Source: Trypanosoma brucei gambiense DAL972
Taxonomy: Eukaryota; Euglenozoa; Kinetoplastea; Trypanosomatida; Trypanosomatidae
NCBI RefSeq assembly: GCF_000210295.1
Contig: NC_026736.1
Location: 1,266,022 to 1,330,021 of the forward strand
Direction of reading: 5' to 3'
DNA length: 64,000 nt
Positions 1 through 9,830 of this stretch are shown here, in pieces; position 1 is the first letter of the stretch; every line of letters begins with the position of its first letter. A program made the translations under genes and the position numbers. The notes under the pieces are model-generated. The model worked only from the letters and a program-made list of their open reading frames with translations. It searched no databases and was not told the origin of the DNA.

Positions 1-1
1 A

Positions 2-517
2 CAAAAACGTGAACTTGCGATACAAAAGATGGAGAGTGAACTGGAACAGCAGGCAGATGCGGAGAAGGTCTTGGAGGAACGTGAAGCTGCTGTTGAACGG
101 CGCCGTCGTGAACTTTCCACCAGCATGGAGTCTCGGGAGCGTTCCCTCTTGGAACAGGAAGTGGACCTACGGAAACTGTCCACTAAAGCAGGGGATAATT
201 GTCGTAAACGTCCGGGTTCTCGTGTGGCACATAATCAGGAAGGTTCCTACTACGTTGACGTCAAGAAGCTTCTGGAGGTCTGTGGATTTCAACTGCCGGG
301 TGGAAAAGTTGAATTCCCGGACGGCTCTGACACACCGATTGAACTCACCGATAACCTTATCGACGTTATCGAATCACTACGACACCAGCTAAAGGTATGG
401 ATTCAAAAGTATCGTGTGCTGAAGTCAGATGAGAAACTGGAGTGTGAACGCTGTTTGTGGCAGAATAACCGTGGTGCCACTGTGTGCCGATGCTGCGGCA
501 ATGCTCAACTTGTGTAA
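2..517 (+). CDS. Coiled-coil protein with C-terminal RanBP2-type zinc finger (5' partial)
   Basis: This is the 3' end of a gene that enters from the left edge; the frame is open back to base 2, so the first ATG (29) is probably internal. The visible part starts with a highly charged Glu/Arg/Gln-rich stretch of about 50 residues with heptad-like spacing, a likely coiled coil. The last 30 residues hold two CxxC pairs about ten residues apart (CERC and CRCC) with a Trp and Asn between them, which fits the RanBP2/NZF zinc-ribbon pattern. Such fingers bind single-stranded RNA, Ran or ubiquitin depending on the family; which applies here cannot be told. The stop is TAA at 515-517. The full length and N-terminal domains are outside the window, so no function is assigned. 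Confidence 0.75.
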   Translation, partial: QKRELAIQKMESELEQQADAEKVLEEREAAVERRRRELSTSMESRERSLLEQEVDLRKLSTKAGDNCRKRPGSRVAHNQEGSYYVDVKKLLEVCGFQLPGGKVEFPDGSDTPIELTDNLIDVIESLRHQLKVWIQKYRVLKSDEKLECERCLWQNNRGATVCRCCGNAQLV

Positions 518-869
518 TTTATCTACTGCGGAGGGAGCAGGAAGAGCACAATACTAGCGTACATTACCGTCTGCGGAACTCCCCCTTTTCAAGGACGTGA
601 CACATAGCGTGCAGAAAATAATGGCGGGAGTTCTGTAAACTCGTGTCACTTATGGTGCGCGTAGGCGTTGCGTGCGCTTTATTTTAACCTTAGACACTTT
701 TTTTTTTCCCGCTATATGCTTGGCACGTGGGTGTAGGCCGTAACTTCCCTCAGGTAGCACTGCTGCCGTCCAGTGTTGGAGTACCGTTTGGCAGGTGTCG
801 ATCAATAGTTCTCTTTTCGAGCGCTGTAGGTCGTATGGTAAGTGGAGGAATCGATGGTGAGTGAAAAGA

Positions 870-906
<37 letters not shown>

Positions 907-2053
907 TTTTTTGAGCACCTCAGCACGTGTGAGGAACAAAAGTGAATGTAACGGTGATGATGATAAATGCAAGATGTGAGCTCAAATGACACTAACGCGA
1001 TTTTTTTTTGTTGGAGCTATACGTCGTTGCCCTCGTTTCGTTTCAGTGTTCGTTTGCTCGCGATTGGTTTACCCTTTTAATGTGGATGCGCGTCAGTTTT
1101 TAGATTCATGAATGACCGATGTCTTGTGGTGACTTGTGCACTCATCTTACAAACGGTTGCAGTGCGTAGATTTCGCCGTGCGTTCTTCTTCCTTTGGGGG
1201 CAGAAGAAAAAAAATTAACGTCAACTTGCACGCACGAACTTAGCTAACACCGCAGGCATAATAAAGAGTTATGGGAAGTGAAGTGGTGAGAGTGGGTTGA
1301 TGGCGCCACTTTGGGATGATTGTCCTCCCTTTCCCTCCTTTTCTTTCCTTCTTTATCGTTCTCTCTCTATTCCTATCACCGTTTTTAGTACCTCTATTTG
1401 TCGTATTTGTCAACTCCTTAGTGCCATTTGTTTACTTCACTTTCCCAATCCATTCTTCTACCTTACCTTGCCTTTCTTCTATTATTACAGCGAGGACGTT
1501 TATTAGGTGGCAAATGATATGTGACGGCAGGGAACCGCTGTCTTTTGGGGTTGGAAGATTATTGTTCATGATGTGTTTGTTTGTGTACACAACAAACGTA
1601 GAGGGTGACAGCCAGAGATGGAGACCGCTGTTTTAATGACCCATCAGCGAACCCTCTTATATTGGGAGTAGACATTTTAACATTCCCCCAGCTCCAAGCG
1701 TTCTGTTGTTTTCCTTGAGTGTCTTTTTTTTACTCTTTCCTGACCTGGCGAAAAGGGGGGGGGGTAGTGTTCCTCTGCCTTATGAACTTTTGCGTGCGAA
1801 AAGGGGGAACAAATGAGCTATGTAGATGTGTCGGAACATTTCTTTTTGTTCAGATGTGTGTATACTACCCCTGTCCATGACTGATCTCGCTTGCACTTCC
1901 GTTTCAATCAACTCTCGTTATTCTTCTAAGTTTTATCTGCGTGCCTTCTTCTAAGATTCAGTATTTGTTCGCTAGGGTAAACGCTTCCCAGTTAAGGTGC
2001 AGCGAAAGAGTGTAGAGACTGTGGAGCGTCATTTGCGGCGCTACACGTAAGGA
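518..2053. other. Intergenic region, 1.5 kb
   Basis: No convincing gene. It holds a (TA)n run of about 30 bases at 873-904, several T-runs, pyrimidine-rich stretches at 1321-1490, and a run of ten G at 1755-1764. The last pyrimidine-rich stretch (about 1905-1953) followed by AG at 1954-1955 is the likely trans-splice acceptor for the gene at 2054, giving a 5' UTR near 100 bases. The overlapping frames at 1297-1636 are made of pyrimidine-rich codons and look like chance. Confidence 0.6.
873..904. repeat. (TA)n microsatellite
   Basis: About 15 uninterrupted TA dinucleotides, self-complementary, in the 3' flank of the zinc-finger gene. Confidence 0.9.
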
Positions 2054-5000
2054 ATGGGAACAATAGAAGGCACAACTGTGGATTTTGATCCTAACCCACT
2101 TCAATGCCCCACTAAAACCATTCTTGTAGGGAATGAGGACGCTGCTGCCGGTGTATTACCGCGCACAAGCCGGCACATTGACTTTACTGACGACGGTAAA
2201 CTATTCGAGGGTCATTTTACACTCCAAGCTAGCAGTCTCAAATCAATCATTCAAGTTCTTGCAGACCAGCAAGCGGAACAGCGGGTAATCATCAACGACC
2301 TACAGGATCAGGTGAATAATCTTCGGCAACAAACATCGAAAATGCGTAAGTCGGTACCCACACTGCAGCTTCCTGCCTCAGTAGGGGGGAGCGCTAAGTC
2401 ATTTTCCAAGGAATATGAATCCCTTGAACAACGGGTGAAGTCGTTGGAAGGGTTCAGATCACTATGGGGGGCCCGCACTGAGGATGTGGATGGACTGATA
2501 AGTATATACGGGGATCCCGTTGTTACTCCTGACGAGTACACCACTTACATTATGAACCTCCAACCCTTTCGTGTGGTACGAAGTGAAGCGCGTCACTTTG
2601 TTACTTCTCAGGCGGAGCAGCAGAAACAGGCCGTTCGTACTGTGGGCGGTGAGAGAAATGAGAGAACACGCGGTGCGCGAAGTGCTCGCCTTGCTGATCC
2701 TGGGGATGCGGCTGATGATGGTTCGCGGACTCCGCGTGAAGGCGGGTCTCGCGCTCCTCGTGATGGGAGTCAGTCTGGTCGTGATGGCTCGCGTGGACCT
2801 CGATCGGCTCGTAATCGGCAGGCTCATGATGCTGAGAGGAAGTCTTCCCGCGATGACGACACTCGTACAATTCGTGATGACAATAATTTTGCTAACGATG
2901 ACAATCGTTCTGGCCGTGATGAAACACGAGGGCGTCGGCGGGTTCGCGAACCCCAGTCTAATGACGATGGCACCCGGTCTCCAATCGAAGAGTCCCATGC
3001 CAACCGCGACGACACCCGGCCTGGCCGTGACGATTCGCGCGGGTCCCGGCGGCAGCGCAACCGTCAGTCGCACGAGGACGACCTCAAGTCCTTCCATGAG
3101 GAGGATGCTCGAACCCACCGTGGCGGGCCCCGTGGGGCTCGCGACCGCGTCACTTATGGTGAGCATCTGGATTCTCGTGACGGGCTGCGGCAGGACAATA
3201 TTGGGGATGGGGACACGATATCCGACTTGTCTAAGCGTCTCCAGTTGCTAGAGCAGAGGGTTCGGTCCGTACACGGCGGCCACAAAAATAATGCTCAGGG
3301 ATCAGCATCTGAGCAACTGTCGCCAACTTCTGATGCCACCGGCGCAAAGGATTTGCAGGCACGAGAGGACATTGAGGAGTTGAGTCGGTTCGTAGCAAAG
3401 CGCTTCAAGGAACTCGAGCGTTCTATTGCGAAGGTTCAAGGTGGAGACTTAAATGTCACAGCACCCAAAGCCGGTATGGGTGCAAGGAAATCTGAAACCC
3501 CTCCCAAACGGAGGGAGAGATCCCCAACAGTAATGTCCAAAGGCCAGACCGGTGCTGGGGGCAGCGGGCCCGGTCCGAGTGGCGCCGTTGAAAGTGATCT
3601 TCTTCAGAAGGCCGGTAAACCGAGGGAGATTGCCCCTAGTTATACTCCGGTTGTGGATGAGGTTGCCCGTGATGACGCTGCCGCTGCATTGGAGCAGGTG
3701 GAGCTACTCGAGAAGTATGTGGTGAGGAAGCTAAAGGAACTCACGCCGAGCCTAAGCAAAGGAGTATCAGACACACACATCTCATCACCCCCAATAGGTT
3801 CCACTTCCACTCAGCCTCCTGAACGGCCTTCCGGGGAGAGCCACGTCCCCCGCGGTGCTGACCGTTCCGCTTCCGAGAAGGTTGCAGTGGACCAGGCTGC
3901 TCGAGAAGATACCTCTCGCTTATTTGAACTTGTACATGACCTAGAGGATGATTGGGGGAAGCGGTGGGCTTCGTTGGAAGAGCGCCTTCGTATCATTGGG
4001 CGCGCAGCCGTGAACAAAGGCTCAGTTAACGCGGCCGCACCCGGTACGATCGACAGAAGAGCGCGGGAGGACGCTTCCATATCACTCATGAGAGTTCAGC
4101 AGTTGGAACGAGAAATTTCTAGCTTCCGAAGACTTCTCATGAAACGAAACGGGGCACCCATGGAAGTTGGATTGTTTGAAGGCCGTATGCAAAGCGGTGG
4201 CGCATCCAAGTTAGTAGTCGATGCGCGGGACCAGAAGGAACCAAATGACAATGGTTGCGCTGCTCTGGGGGCTGTCTTAGAGGGTGCAGATTCCCAGTCA
4301 CGCGTCCTTGCCCTAGAAAAGGAGGTAGAATCACGGATGGAGGAAGTTAACCGAGCGCTTGCCACCCTACGTACAGCGCAAGTTGGTCAAGACTTTCCCG
4401 ATCTTAGCTTTCTGGGAGATGACACAGGAACAAGAAAGTCTACAGCGCCGAGCCAAATAGTAATCAGCACCCGGGAGATGGATCTTGCTGCGGCCGGAAA
4501 TTTTCGGCGCCCGACCCCTGATACGAAGACGTACGCGGCAATGCTTGTCATGTCGTCTTACGACCCTGCACAGCCGTTTCATGGCAGTTACTCAAACTAC
4601 GATCAGGGGAACCCTATCGTGCTTCGCCCGCCTCAGATGGAGACGTTTGCAACACCACTAGTCAGGCGTGAGCCGCAGGATAATCTTACACCCCGGACAC
4701 GCGGCGAAGCCGGGGTAGCAGTTGGTACACCTCAACATGAAAAATCACCCGTGAACAAGGCAGCGACTCAGAGCGGTGAGGCGGGCCTATCACCTTCAGG
4801 AACGGGTAGCTGTCCCATTAGGATGTCTGGACCAGCGCCGCACCCACCCGACGGGTCTGCAATCTGCCCCGTTGCTCCGCACAAACAGAGTGTGATGCAG
4901 CACTTGGGTGATATGAGGTCTGTATCTTCTAGGGTGCGCGGGAGGGAGTCCACTAGGATGGGGTCGCAGAACATCTTAGGACGAGAAACTGTGCTAGGGA

Positions 5001-5131
5001 CGAAGGGTAGGGCAGGATTAGGTCTTGTTGCAGAATCAAGTGCTTTGGGGCACCGGACGCCGTGTGTTGTTCCTAATTGCGCGTGGTGCGCAGTTCAAAA
5101 TGTAAAGGCAACAGTAAAAACGGCACGCTGA
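2054..5131 (+). CDS. Large coiled-coil protein with Arg/Asp-rich repeats
   Basis: 1025 residues; ATG at 2054 is the first after a pyrimidine tract and AG at 1955. Residues about 55-130 are predicted coiled coil (the helix from FTLQASSLKSIIQVL onward), followed by a short globular-looking stretch with a FRSLWGARTED motif. Residues about 200-380 are disordered and made of degenerate RDGSR/RDDTR units. Between about 380 and 780 a module of roughly 30 residues recurs. It often begins ARED or ARDD and carries LExxV and RxKELE elements (near 435, 538, 615 and 670), separated by Ser/Pro/Gly-rich linkers. The last 200 residues are low complexity. The order of N-terminal coil and SLW/ALW motif also occurs in the next gene (5863), suggesting an old duplication. 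No enzyme motif is seen. A structural or cytoskeletal role is possible but not shown. Confidence 0.85.
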   Translation: MGTIEGTTVDFDPNPLQCPTKTILVGNEDAAAGVLPRTSRHIDFTDDGKLFEGHFTLQASSLKSIIQVLADQQAEQRVIINDLQDQVNNLRQQTSKMRKSVPTLQLPASVGGSAKSFSKEYESLEQRVKSLEGFRSLWGARTEDVDGLISIYGDPVVTPDEYTTYIMNLQPFRVVRSEARHFVTSQAEQQKQAVRTVGGERNERTRGARSARLADPGDAADDGSRTPREGGSRAPRDGSQSGRDGSRGPRSARNRQAHDAERKSSRDDDTRTIRDDNNFANDDNRSGRDETRGRRRVREPQSNDDGTRSPIEESHANRDDTRPGRDDSRGSRRQRNRQSHEDDLKSFHEEDARTHRGGPRGARDRVTYGEHLDSRDGLRQDNIGDGDTISDLSKRLQLLEQRVRSVHGGHKNNAQGSASEQLSPTSDATGAKDLQAREDIEELSRFVAKRFKELERSIAKVQGGDLNVTAPKAGMGARKSETPPKRRERSPTVMSKGQTGAGGSGPGPSGAVESDLLQKAGKPREIAPSYTPVVDEVARDDAAAALEQVELLEKYVVRKLKELTPSLSKGVSDTHISSPPIGSTSTQPPERPSGESHVPRGADRSASEKVAVDQAAREDTSRLFELVHDLEDDWGKRWASLEERLRIIGRAAVNKGSVNAAAPGTIDRRAREDASISLMRVQQLEREISSFRRLLMKRNGAPMEVGLFEGRMQSGGASKLVVDARDQKEPNDNGCAALGAVLEGADSQSRVLALEKEVESRMEEVNRALATLRTAQVGQDFPDLSFLGDDTGTRKSTAPSQIVISTREMDLAAAGNFRRPTPDTKTYAAMLVMSSYDPAQPFHGSYSNYDQGNPIVLRPPQMETFATPLVRREPQDNLTPRTRGEAGVAVGTPQHEKSPVNKAATQSGEAGLSPSGTGSCPIRMSGPAPHPPDGSAICPVAPHKQSVMQHLGDMRSVSSRVRGRESTRMGSQNILGRETVLGTKGRAGLGLVAESSALGHRTPCVVPNCAWCAVQNVKATVKTAR

Positions 5132-5862
5132 CCAAACAGCGCGTGACCAGTTTCAGTTATTCCATTTATATGCGATCTATGTGCTTAGGAAGTGTGTATG
5201 CGTATGAAGTAACGGTTTGTTCGCTGCTCCCCTCTTCCGAAAATAAGGGACATGTTTCTTTTTACGTGTGCTCCTTTATGTATCTTTTACGCTGTAACGA
5301 ATGTTAAGAGCCTTTTTTTTTAAATATCCCGCGTAGTTTTTTTTTTTTTTTGGGGGCAATGTGGGGCTAAACCCAAAGAAAAAGGAGGGAAGGGATTCAG
5401 ACGGCCAATGCTATCCAATTGTTGAATTCTTTTTACGCCTCAGATGCTTGCGGAGAATCGGAGAGGGAAGATGGAGAAGGGATGTAAACAGATTGAGCGG
5501 AGGAAGAACATGACTTCGACAGGATCTCACTCTTGATGTTGCATTCCTCATATTTTTTTTTGCTCTGCATGTTGAAATTACCGTCCGTTTTTTTTCGATG
5601 CCCATAGTTTGGGGCCCGTTAATTCTTACTGTGCGCCGAGCGTATTTTCTTCACCCAAACGTCTTCTTTTGTCTCTTTCCTTTTCTCTTTTTGTTTTATC
5701 GTCCATTCGTACTTACCACATCCACAGCCATCGTGTTAGAACGGTACAGTTTTTCGATAACCATACGTACAGTGAGAGACGCTTAGAGCAACTATCAATA
5801 CAGTAGGGGAATAAAACTCCAGTAAAACAAGACCGCCCACTCACCCACCCACTAAGGAGATA
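5132..5862. other. Intergenic region with trans-splice signal
   Basis: No gene seen. A run of T at 5338-5351 sits in the 3' flank of the upstream gene. A long pyrimidine tract (about 5644-5703) leads to AG at 5726-5727. The ATG of the next gene is 136 bases further on. Confidence 0.6.
5644..5727 (+). promoter_or_regulatory. Predicted polypyrimidine tract and trans-splice acceptor
   Basis: About 60 bases of nearly pure T/C followed by a CACAG acceptor at 5723-5727, upstream of the ATG at 5863. Spliced-leader addition here is inferred from sequence alone. Confidence 0.6.
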
Positions 5863-7515
5863 ATGACAGTAATGGACGTGGATGCCACCGCCATCCCGGA
5901 TATGATCGAGGCGCAGCTGACTCTTAGCTACAGCCGCCTCACACAACTAATTCGTCTGATTGTTGACCAGGGCAACGGCCATGATATGGACATTGGGAAG
6001 ATTATGAATCGTCTAGATGCGCTTGCAAAGGAAAACGCAGAGCTTCGGAAGCGTGTGGACGAGCTCACAGAGACGACGATGCGCTGTGGAGGCGTCAACG
6101 AGGAGGTAGCAGTGTTGAAACGGGAAGTCGCCATTGTGCAGGAGCTCTGTACCGAGAATACGAAGAGGCTCACCAGCAGTGAAGGCATAAATGAGAGACG
6201 ATTCGTTAAGTTGGAGGAAGCGGTAAGTACAGTATCGGACACAGGGACAACTGAAACCCAACGCTTGGACGGATGTATCACCGAGCTTCGATCGGAGAAC
6301 TTGGAGATGAAGAAGGATGTTGGGTGCTTGAACGACTTCGTAGCCCTTTGGGACGGTCATGTAGAGAAGATTCGAGCGCTGACCACACGTGACTCAGAGG
6401 GTAATTTGCAGCACGCAGCACATGAGAGGGCGAGATACCTTCACTCCCTTCCCCCATTCACTAAACTGTTTGAGGAGTTGGAGGTGATGCGGCAGCTGAA
6501 TCGACATCAGACTACGGACTCACTCGCCGCAAAGGGTGTCGTAGGTGTGTTGAGGCGCTCAAGCGCCGGCGATATTGCGGGGAATACGGATCCCGCACCC
6601 AAATCACCATGCGTGGCGACCCCCGCTGCCGAAACAGAGTCGTTGGAGAGAATCAATGCCACCATCGCTCAGTTGGACAAACGGCTAAAGGCCCTGGAGA
6701 CTGAGCGAGCGGAACGAGGTAATGAGGCGCATGGCGCGGCTGCATACAGTTCACAGTTCTTCATGGAAAAGGACTCACGCAACGCTGTGCCTCCATTGGT
6801 GGAGGGTTTCATTCCCTCGAGGGCTGTTCTAACCGACATCGAAGATCGACTGTGTTACCTTGAAGCTGCACTCAAAACCGGTAATACCTTGCCATCCTCC
6901 CGACGTGTACCACGGTTGCCTGAGAGGGATCTTCCACCAATCGTGGGAGCACCACACCCCCCCGGTGCAGCACCATTGCAGGGTGAAGCTGGGGGAGAAC
7001 CTTCAACTTCCACAAGCAAAGAACGTCAGGCATCCGAGCGGGCTGCAAGCAACGGCACATCGAATGGGATACCTCCACCTATTCAAGGACATCGAGGGTG
7101 CGACGTCAGCAATCCCTCTGCAGGAAACTCATCAAGTGCTGGCGTAAGTCAAGGACGGCACGCGGTGGATGACGGCAGTGTGTTGCGACAACGCGTCGAC
7201 AAACTTGAAGAGAGGGCGTCTGTGCTGGAGAAAAAGAAAGCTGATCGGCGGGAGGTGCAGCAACTGGAGGAATTTGTAGAGGAATTAGCCAGGCGTTCGT
7301 TGGGACCACTCCAAACTGGTCCAGTGCCTTCCAACATGCAAGAAAATGCGCAATTGGGTTACTCAGATGACGTTCTCGGGATGGGGAGAGGCTCGCGAAA
7401 AGTGGGCACTGCTCCACTCATGCGCTCCGTATTTGTTGTTGGCATGGGTACACAGTTGAACGATTCGACGGGCAGCAAAACTTCCGCCACAGTCGCCAAC
7501 CCCAGGCAACTTTAG
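5863..7515 (+). CDS. Coiled-coil protein, probable distant paralogue of the preceding gene
   Basis: 550 residues, start ATG at 5863 directly after an in-frame-free leader. Residues about 15-60 form a hydrophobic-heptad helix (LTLSYSRLTQLIRLIVDQ) followed by the coiled coil MNRLDALAKENAELRKRVDEL and further coils to about 160. A FVALWDGHVEKIRALT motif follows, in the same relative place as FRSLWGARTEDVDGLI in the 2054 gene. After a disordered middle there are short coils near 265-285 and 325-340, and a longer C-terminal one near 440-485 (LRQRVDKLEERASVLEKKK). The shared order of motifs suggests that the two neighbours arose by duplication, then diverged in linker length. Function unknown; no catalytic or membrane motif. 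Confidence 0.85.
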   Translation: MTVMDVDATAIPDMIEAQLTLSYSRLTQLIRLIVDQGNGHDMDIGKIMNRLDALAKENAELRKRVDELTETTMRCGGVNEEVAVLKREVAIVQELCTENTKRLTSSEGINERRFVKLEEAVSTVSDTGTTETQRLDGCITELRSENLEMKKDVGCLNDFVALWDGHVEKIRALTTRDSEGNLQHAAHERARYLHSLPPFTKLFEELEVMRQLNRHQTTDSLAAKGVVGVLRRSSAGDIAGNTDPAPKSPCVATPAAETESLERINATIAQLDKRLKALETERAERGNEAHGAAAYSSQFFMEKDSRNAVPPLVEGFIPSRAVLTDIEDRLCYLEAALKTGNTLPSSRRVPRLPERDLPPIVGAPHPPGAAPLQGEAGGEPSTSTSKERQASERAASNGTSNGIPPPIQGHRGCDVSNPSAGNSSSAGVSQGRHAVDDGSVLRQRVDKLEERASVLEKKKADRREVQQLEEFVEELARRSLGPLQTGPVPSNMQENAQLGYSDDVLGMGRGSRKVGTAPLMRSVFVVGMGTQLNDSTGSKTSATVANPRQL

Positions 7516-8810
7516 CTCTATGGGGAGCCGCACAATAGTATGTACGATGTTTGTTTTTTTTCTCTCTTCTTCTGCACCCGTTGGTCTGGTACGGAGGAAG
7601 TAGGTATGTATTTTTCGTTTCGTTCTCTTTTGTGGGTTTTCCGCCTTGTCATGTCTTTCGCATAACAATAAACCAAGAAAGAAAAGTTAACAAATACACG
7701 AGACTAGAAGAGTAAACAAACCAAAAAAAAATAAATAATAGTTGACGCTTCCCCCATGGTATTGTTACTAAAAGACGTAGGGATGAGAGAAGAGTGAGTG
7801 GGTATTGGGAAAAGGGGAACATTTGGAGGAAGAAAAAAATAAAAACATGAGAAATAAAAACGGGTTCGATCTAGTGTTAAATGAGTGAGGTTGTTTACTT
7901 GTTGTTTGTAAGCGTAGTGATAGCACTTTAGGGCAAAGATTGCGCGTGCGTATCTGTATGTGAAGGGTTAGTGGGGTACAGTGAAGTGTTAATGGTTGTG
8001 GAAAAAAATGTATCACATCCATGTATATATGTGTAAGCGAATGCATTTGCCTCTATTTGTCAGGTGTGGAAAGTGCCGCGTTCCGAAACAAGGCATTATA
8101 TTTGTTCTTCCTCACACACCTTTATGTTTTTTTTTTTTCTATTGTTGTCAATCGTTGAAGCGACCGACCACATAAGTATGGGGAGGAACCGCGACTGCTT
8201 TGTTGAGAAGCCTAAGTTCTTGTGTTTCAGTGGGAAGAGGAAAATATATAGAGGAGATGCGACAGCATCAGGGTCGTCTCGTATGAACGGCAAAAGAGGA
8301 TAGGGACAGCCCTTTGCTCTTTAAATTTTAATCCATATCTTGAACTAGGGCGGCAGTGGAACGAGATAAGCCGGAGGCCTCGACCTAAATAGTTTCGTTC
8401 TGCTGGTCGTCTGCATTTCACCGTTTCCCCCCTTTCGGAAGCAGCTTATTTGCCCTTACGTCAACAACCTTACTTTTGCTTGGTGCAATTGACAGCCGTG
8501 TTTACCGCCACACCGCTGCTTTGTGATGTACTTTTACTTACCCCACTTTGACACTGTTATTGCCTTGTGCGGGGGCACTTTGTTGAGGTCGTGTGGGTCG
8601 GCGTAACTTTTCTTACCCTGTTTTAATTCGTTACAACATATAGTGCCATTCACTGGTTAAATCGTTTCCTCTTGCCGCTTGTATGGGGATAAGAAATAAA
8701 ATTTATAAACTATTCCATTTTTTATTGCATTCCTTCAGATTGCTTATCGGGATAAGGGAACACAAACAACTTGCACACAATAGGGGGGGGGGTGCTTTAA
8801 CGAGGACATC
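7516..8810. other. Intergenic region, 1.3 kb
   Basis: No gene supported. The 3' flank has A-rich segments (7670-7735) and a G/A-rich stretch to 7870. A T-run lies at 8131-8141. The candidate splice acceptor for the next gene is AG at 8737-8738 behind a short T/C-rich run. The 5' UTR then contains ten consecutive G (8783-8792) shortly before the ATG. Confidence 0.6.
8712..8738 (+). promoter_or_regulatory. Predicted trans-splice acceptor
   Basis: T-rich stretch ending in CCTTCAG at 8732-8738, 72 bases before the oxidoreductase ATG. Confidence 0.55.
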
Positions 8811-9830
8811 ATGAAAACTATGCGTGCGGTTACGCTGAAGGCGTATGGCGCAGTCAACATGCTGGGAATTGGGCAGGTTCCCGAGCCAGCTTTCTCACGT
8901 CCAAACGATGTGCTGATCAAAGTCGTAGCTGCTGGTGTTAACCGTGCGGACATTTCGCAGCGTCGGGGCCATTACCCACCACCTCCAGGCGTTAGTGAGC
9001 TTTTGGGACTCGAAGTGTCTGGCGTGGTGCTGAGGGTTGGTAGCAACGTCAAGCGCTTCGGTGAAGGCGACCGTGTGATGGCGCTGCTGGCTGGCGGAGG
9101 GTATGCTGATCTCGTCGTTGCCCACGAGGGCTCAGTTATGCAAATACCGGATGAGTACTCGTTTGTCGAGGCTGCTGCAATTCCCGAAGGATTCCTTACT
9201 GCTTGGCAGCTGTTGAGACGTCACGGATCGCTAAAAAAGGGACAGTGTGTGCTTGTCCATGCTGGTGCCAGTGGCGTTGGTACCTCTCTCATGCAGTTGG
9301 CGGGTAAGTACTTCGGCGCGAAGGTCGTCGCTACCTGTTCCGAGGGTAAGGTGGACTTTTGCAAGAAATTTGCGGATATCGTGGTTGACAGGTCTCCCGA
9401 TGAAATGGGGAGGTGTTTTTGCCACAAAGTAAAAAGTGCTGTAGGAGAGGACGCGGTGAATCTTGTCGTGGACCCGGTGGTGGGAGGTTCATACCTCAAC
9501 GAGGATGGCATAGTGTTGGCCCAGGATGGCAAAATTGTAGTCATTGCCCTTATGGGTGGCTCCAAGGTTGAGTTGAACATCTCTACTCTGCTCCGAAAGC
9601 GGGGAACGATTGTTTTTTCAAAGCTTCGTGATCAGACAGATGAGTACAAAGCATCCCTGGTGGAGGAGTTTGAGAGGGAAGTGATTCCATACTTGAAGGG
9701 CCGCATCATCACACCTATTGTGCAGCGGACCTTTGCGATGGAGGATGTAGCAGAAGCTCATATTTTCATGGAGGGTAATATGACGAATGGAAAAGTTATA
9801 TTGACAATGTGCGACTCTACAGGTGAGTGA
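8811..9830 (+). CDS. NAD(P)H:quinone oxidoreductase, PIG3/zeta-crystallin-like (MDR superfamily)
   Basis: 339 residues, the usual length for this family. It is a zinc-independent medium-chain dehydrogenase/reductase expected to reduce quinones or enals with NAD(P)H. The N-terminal GroES-like half has the family signature NRADISQRRGHYPPPPG (near residues 43-59), close to the PIG3/TP53I3 subgroup, and GLEVSGVV and GDRVMALLAGGGYAD further on. The Rossmann half has HAGASGVGTSLMQLA (near 151-165), with the AxxGxxG nucleotide-binding turn. A LRDQTDEYK stretch near 278 matches the conserved PIG3 region after the substrate loop. The cysteines expected of zinc-binding alcohol dehydrogenases are absent. 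No targeting signal is obvious. The start is the first ATG after the acceptor; a second Met three codons on cannot be excluded. Confidence 0.9.
   Translation: MKTMRAVTLKAYGAVNMLGIGQVPEPAFSRPNDVLIKVVAAGVNRADISQRRGHYPPPPGVSELLGLEVSGVVLRVGSNVKRFGEGDRVMALLAGGGYADLVVAHEGSVMQIPDEYSFVEAAAIPEGFLTAWQLLRRHGSLKKGQCVLVHAGASGVGTSLMQLAGKYFGAKVVATCSEGKVDFCKKFADIVVDRSPDEMGRCFCHKVKSAVGEDAVNLVVDPVVGGSYLNEDGIVLAQDGKIVVIALMGGSKVELNISTLLRKRGTIVFSKLRDQTDEYKASLVEEFEREVIPYLKGRIITPIVQRTFAMEDVAEAHIFMEGNMTNGKVILTMCDSTGE

Noticed and set aside
2308..3166. Long antisense frames opposite the 2054 gene
   Set aside because: They mirror the Arg/Asp repeat codons on the other strand and have no splice signals or recognised domains.
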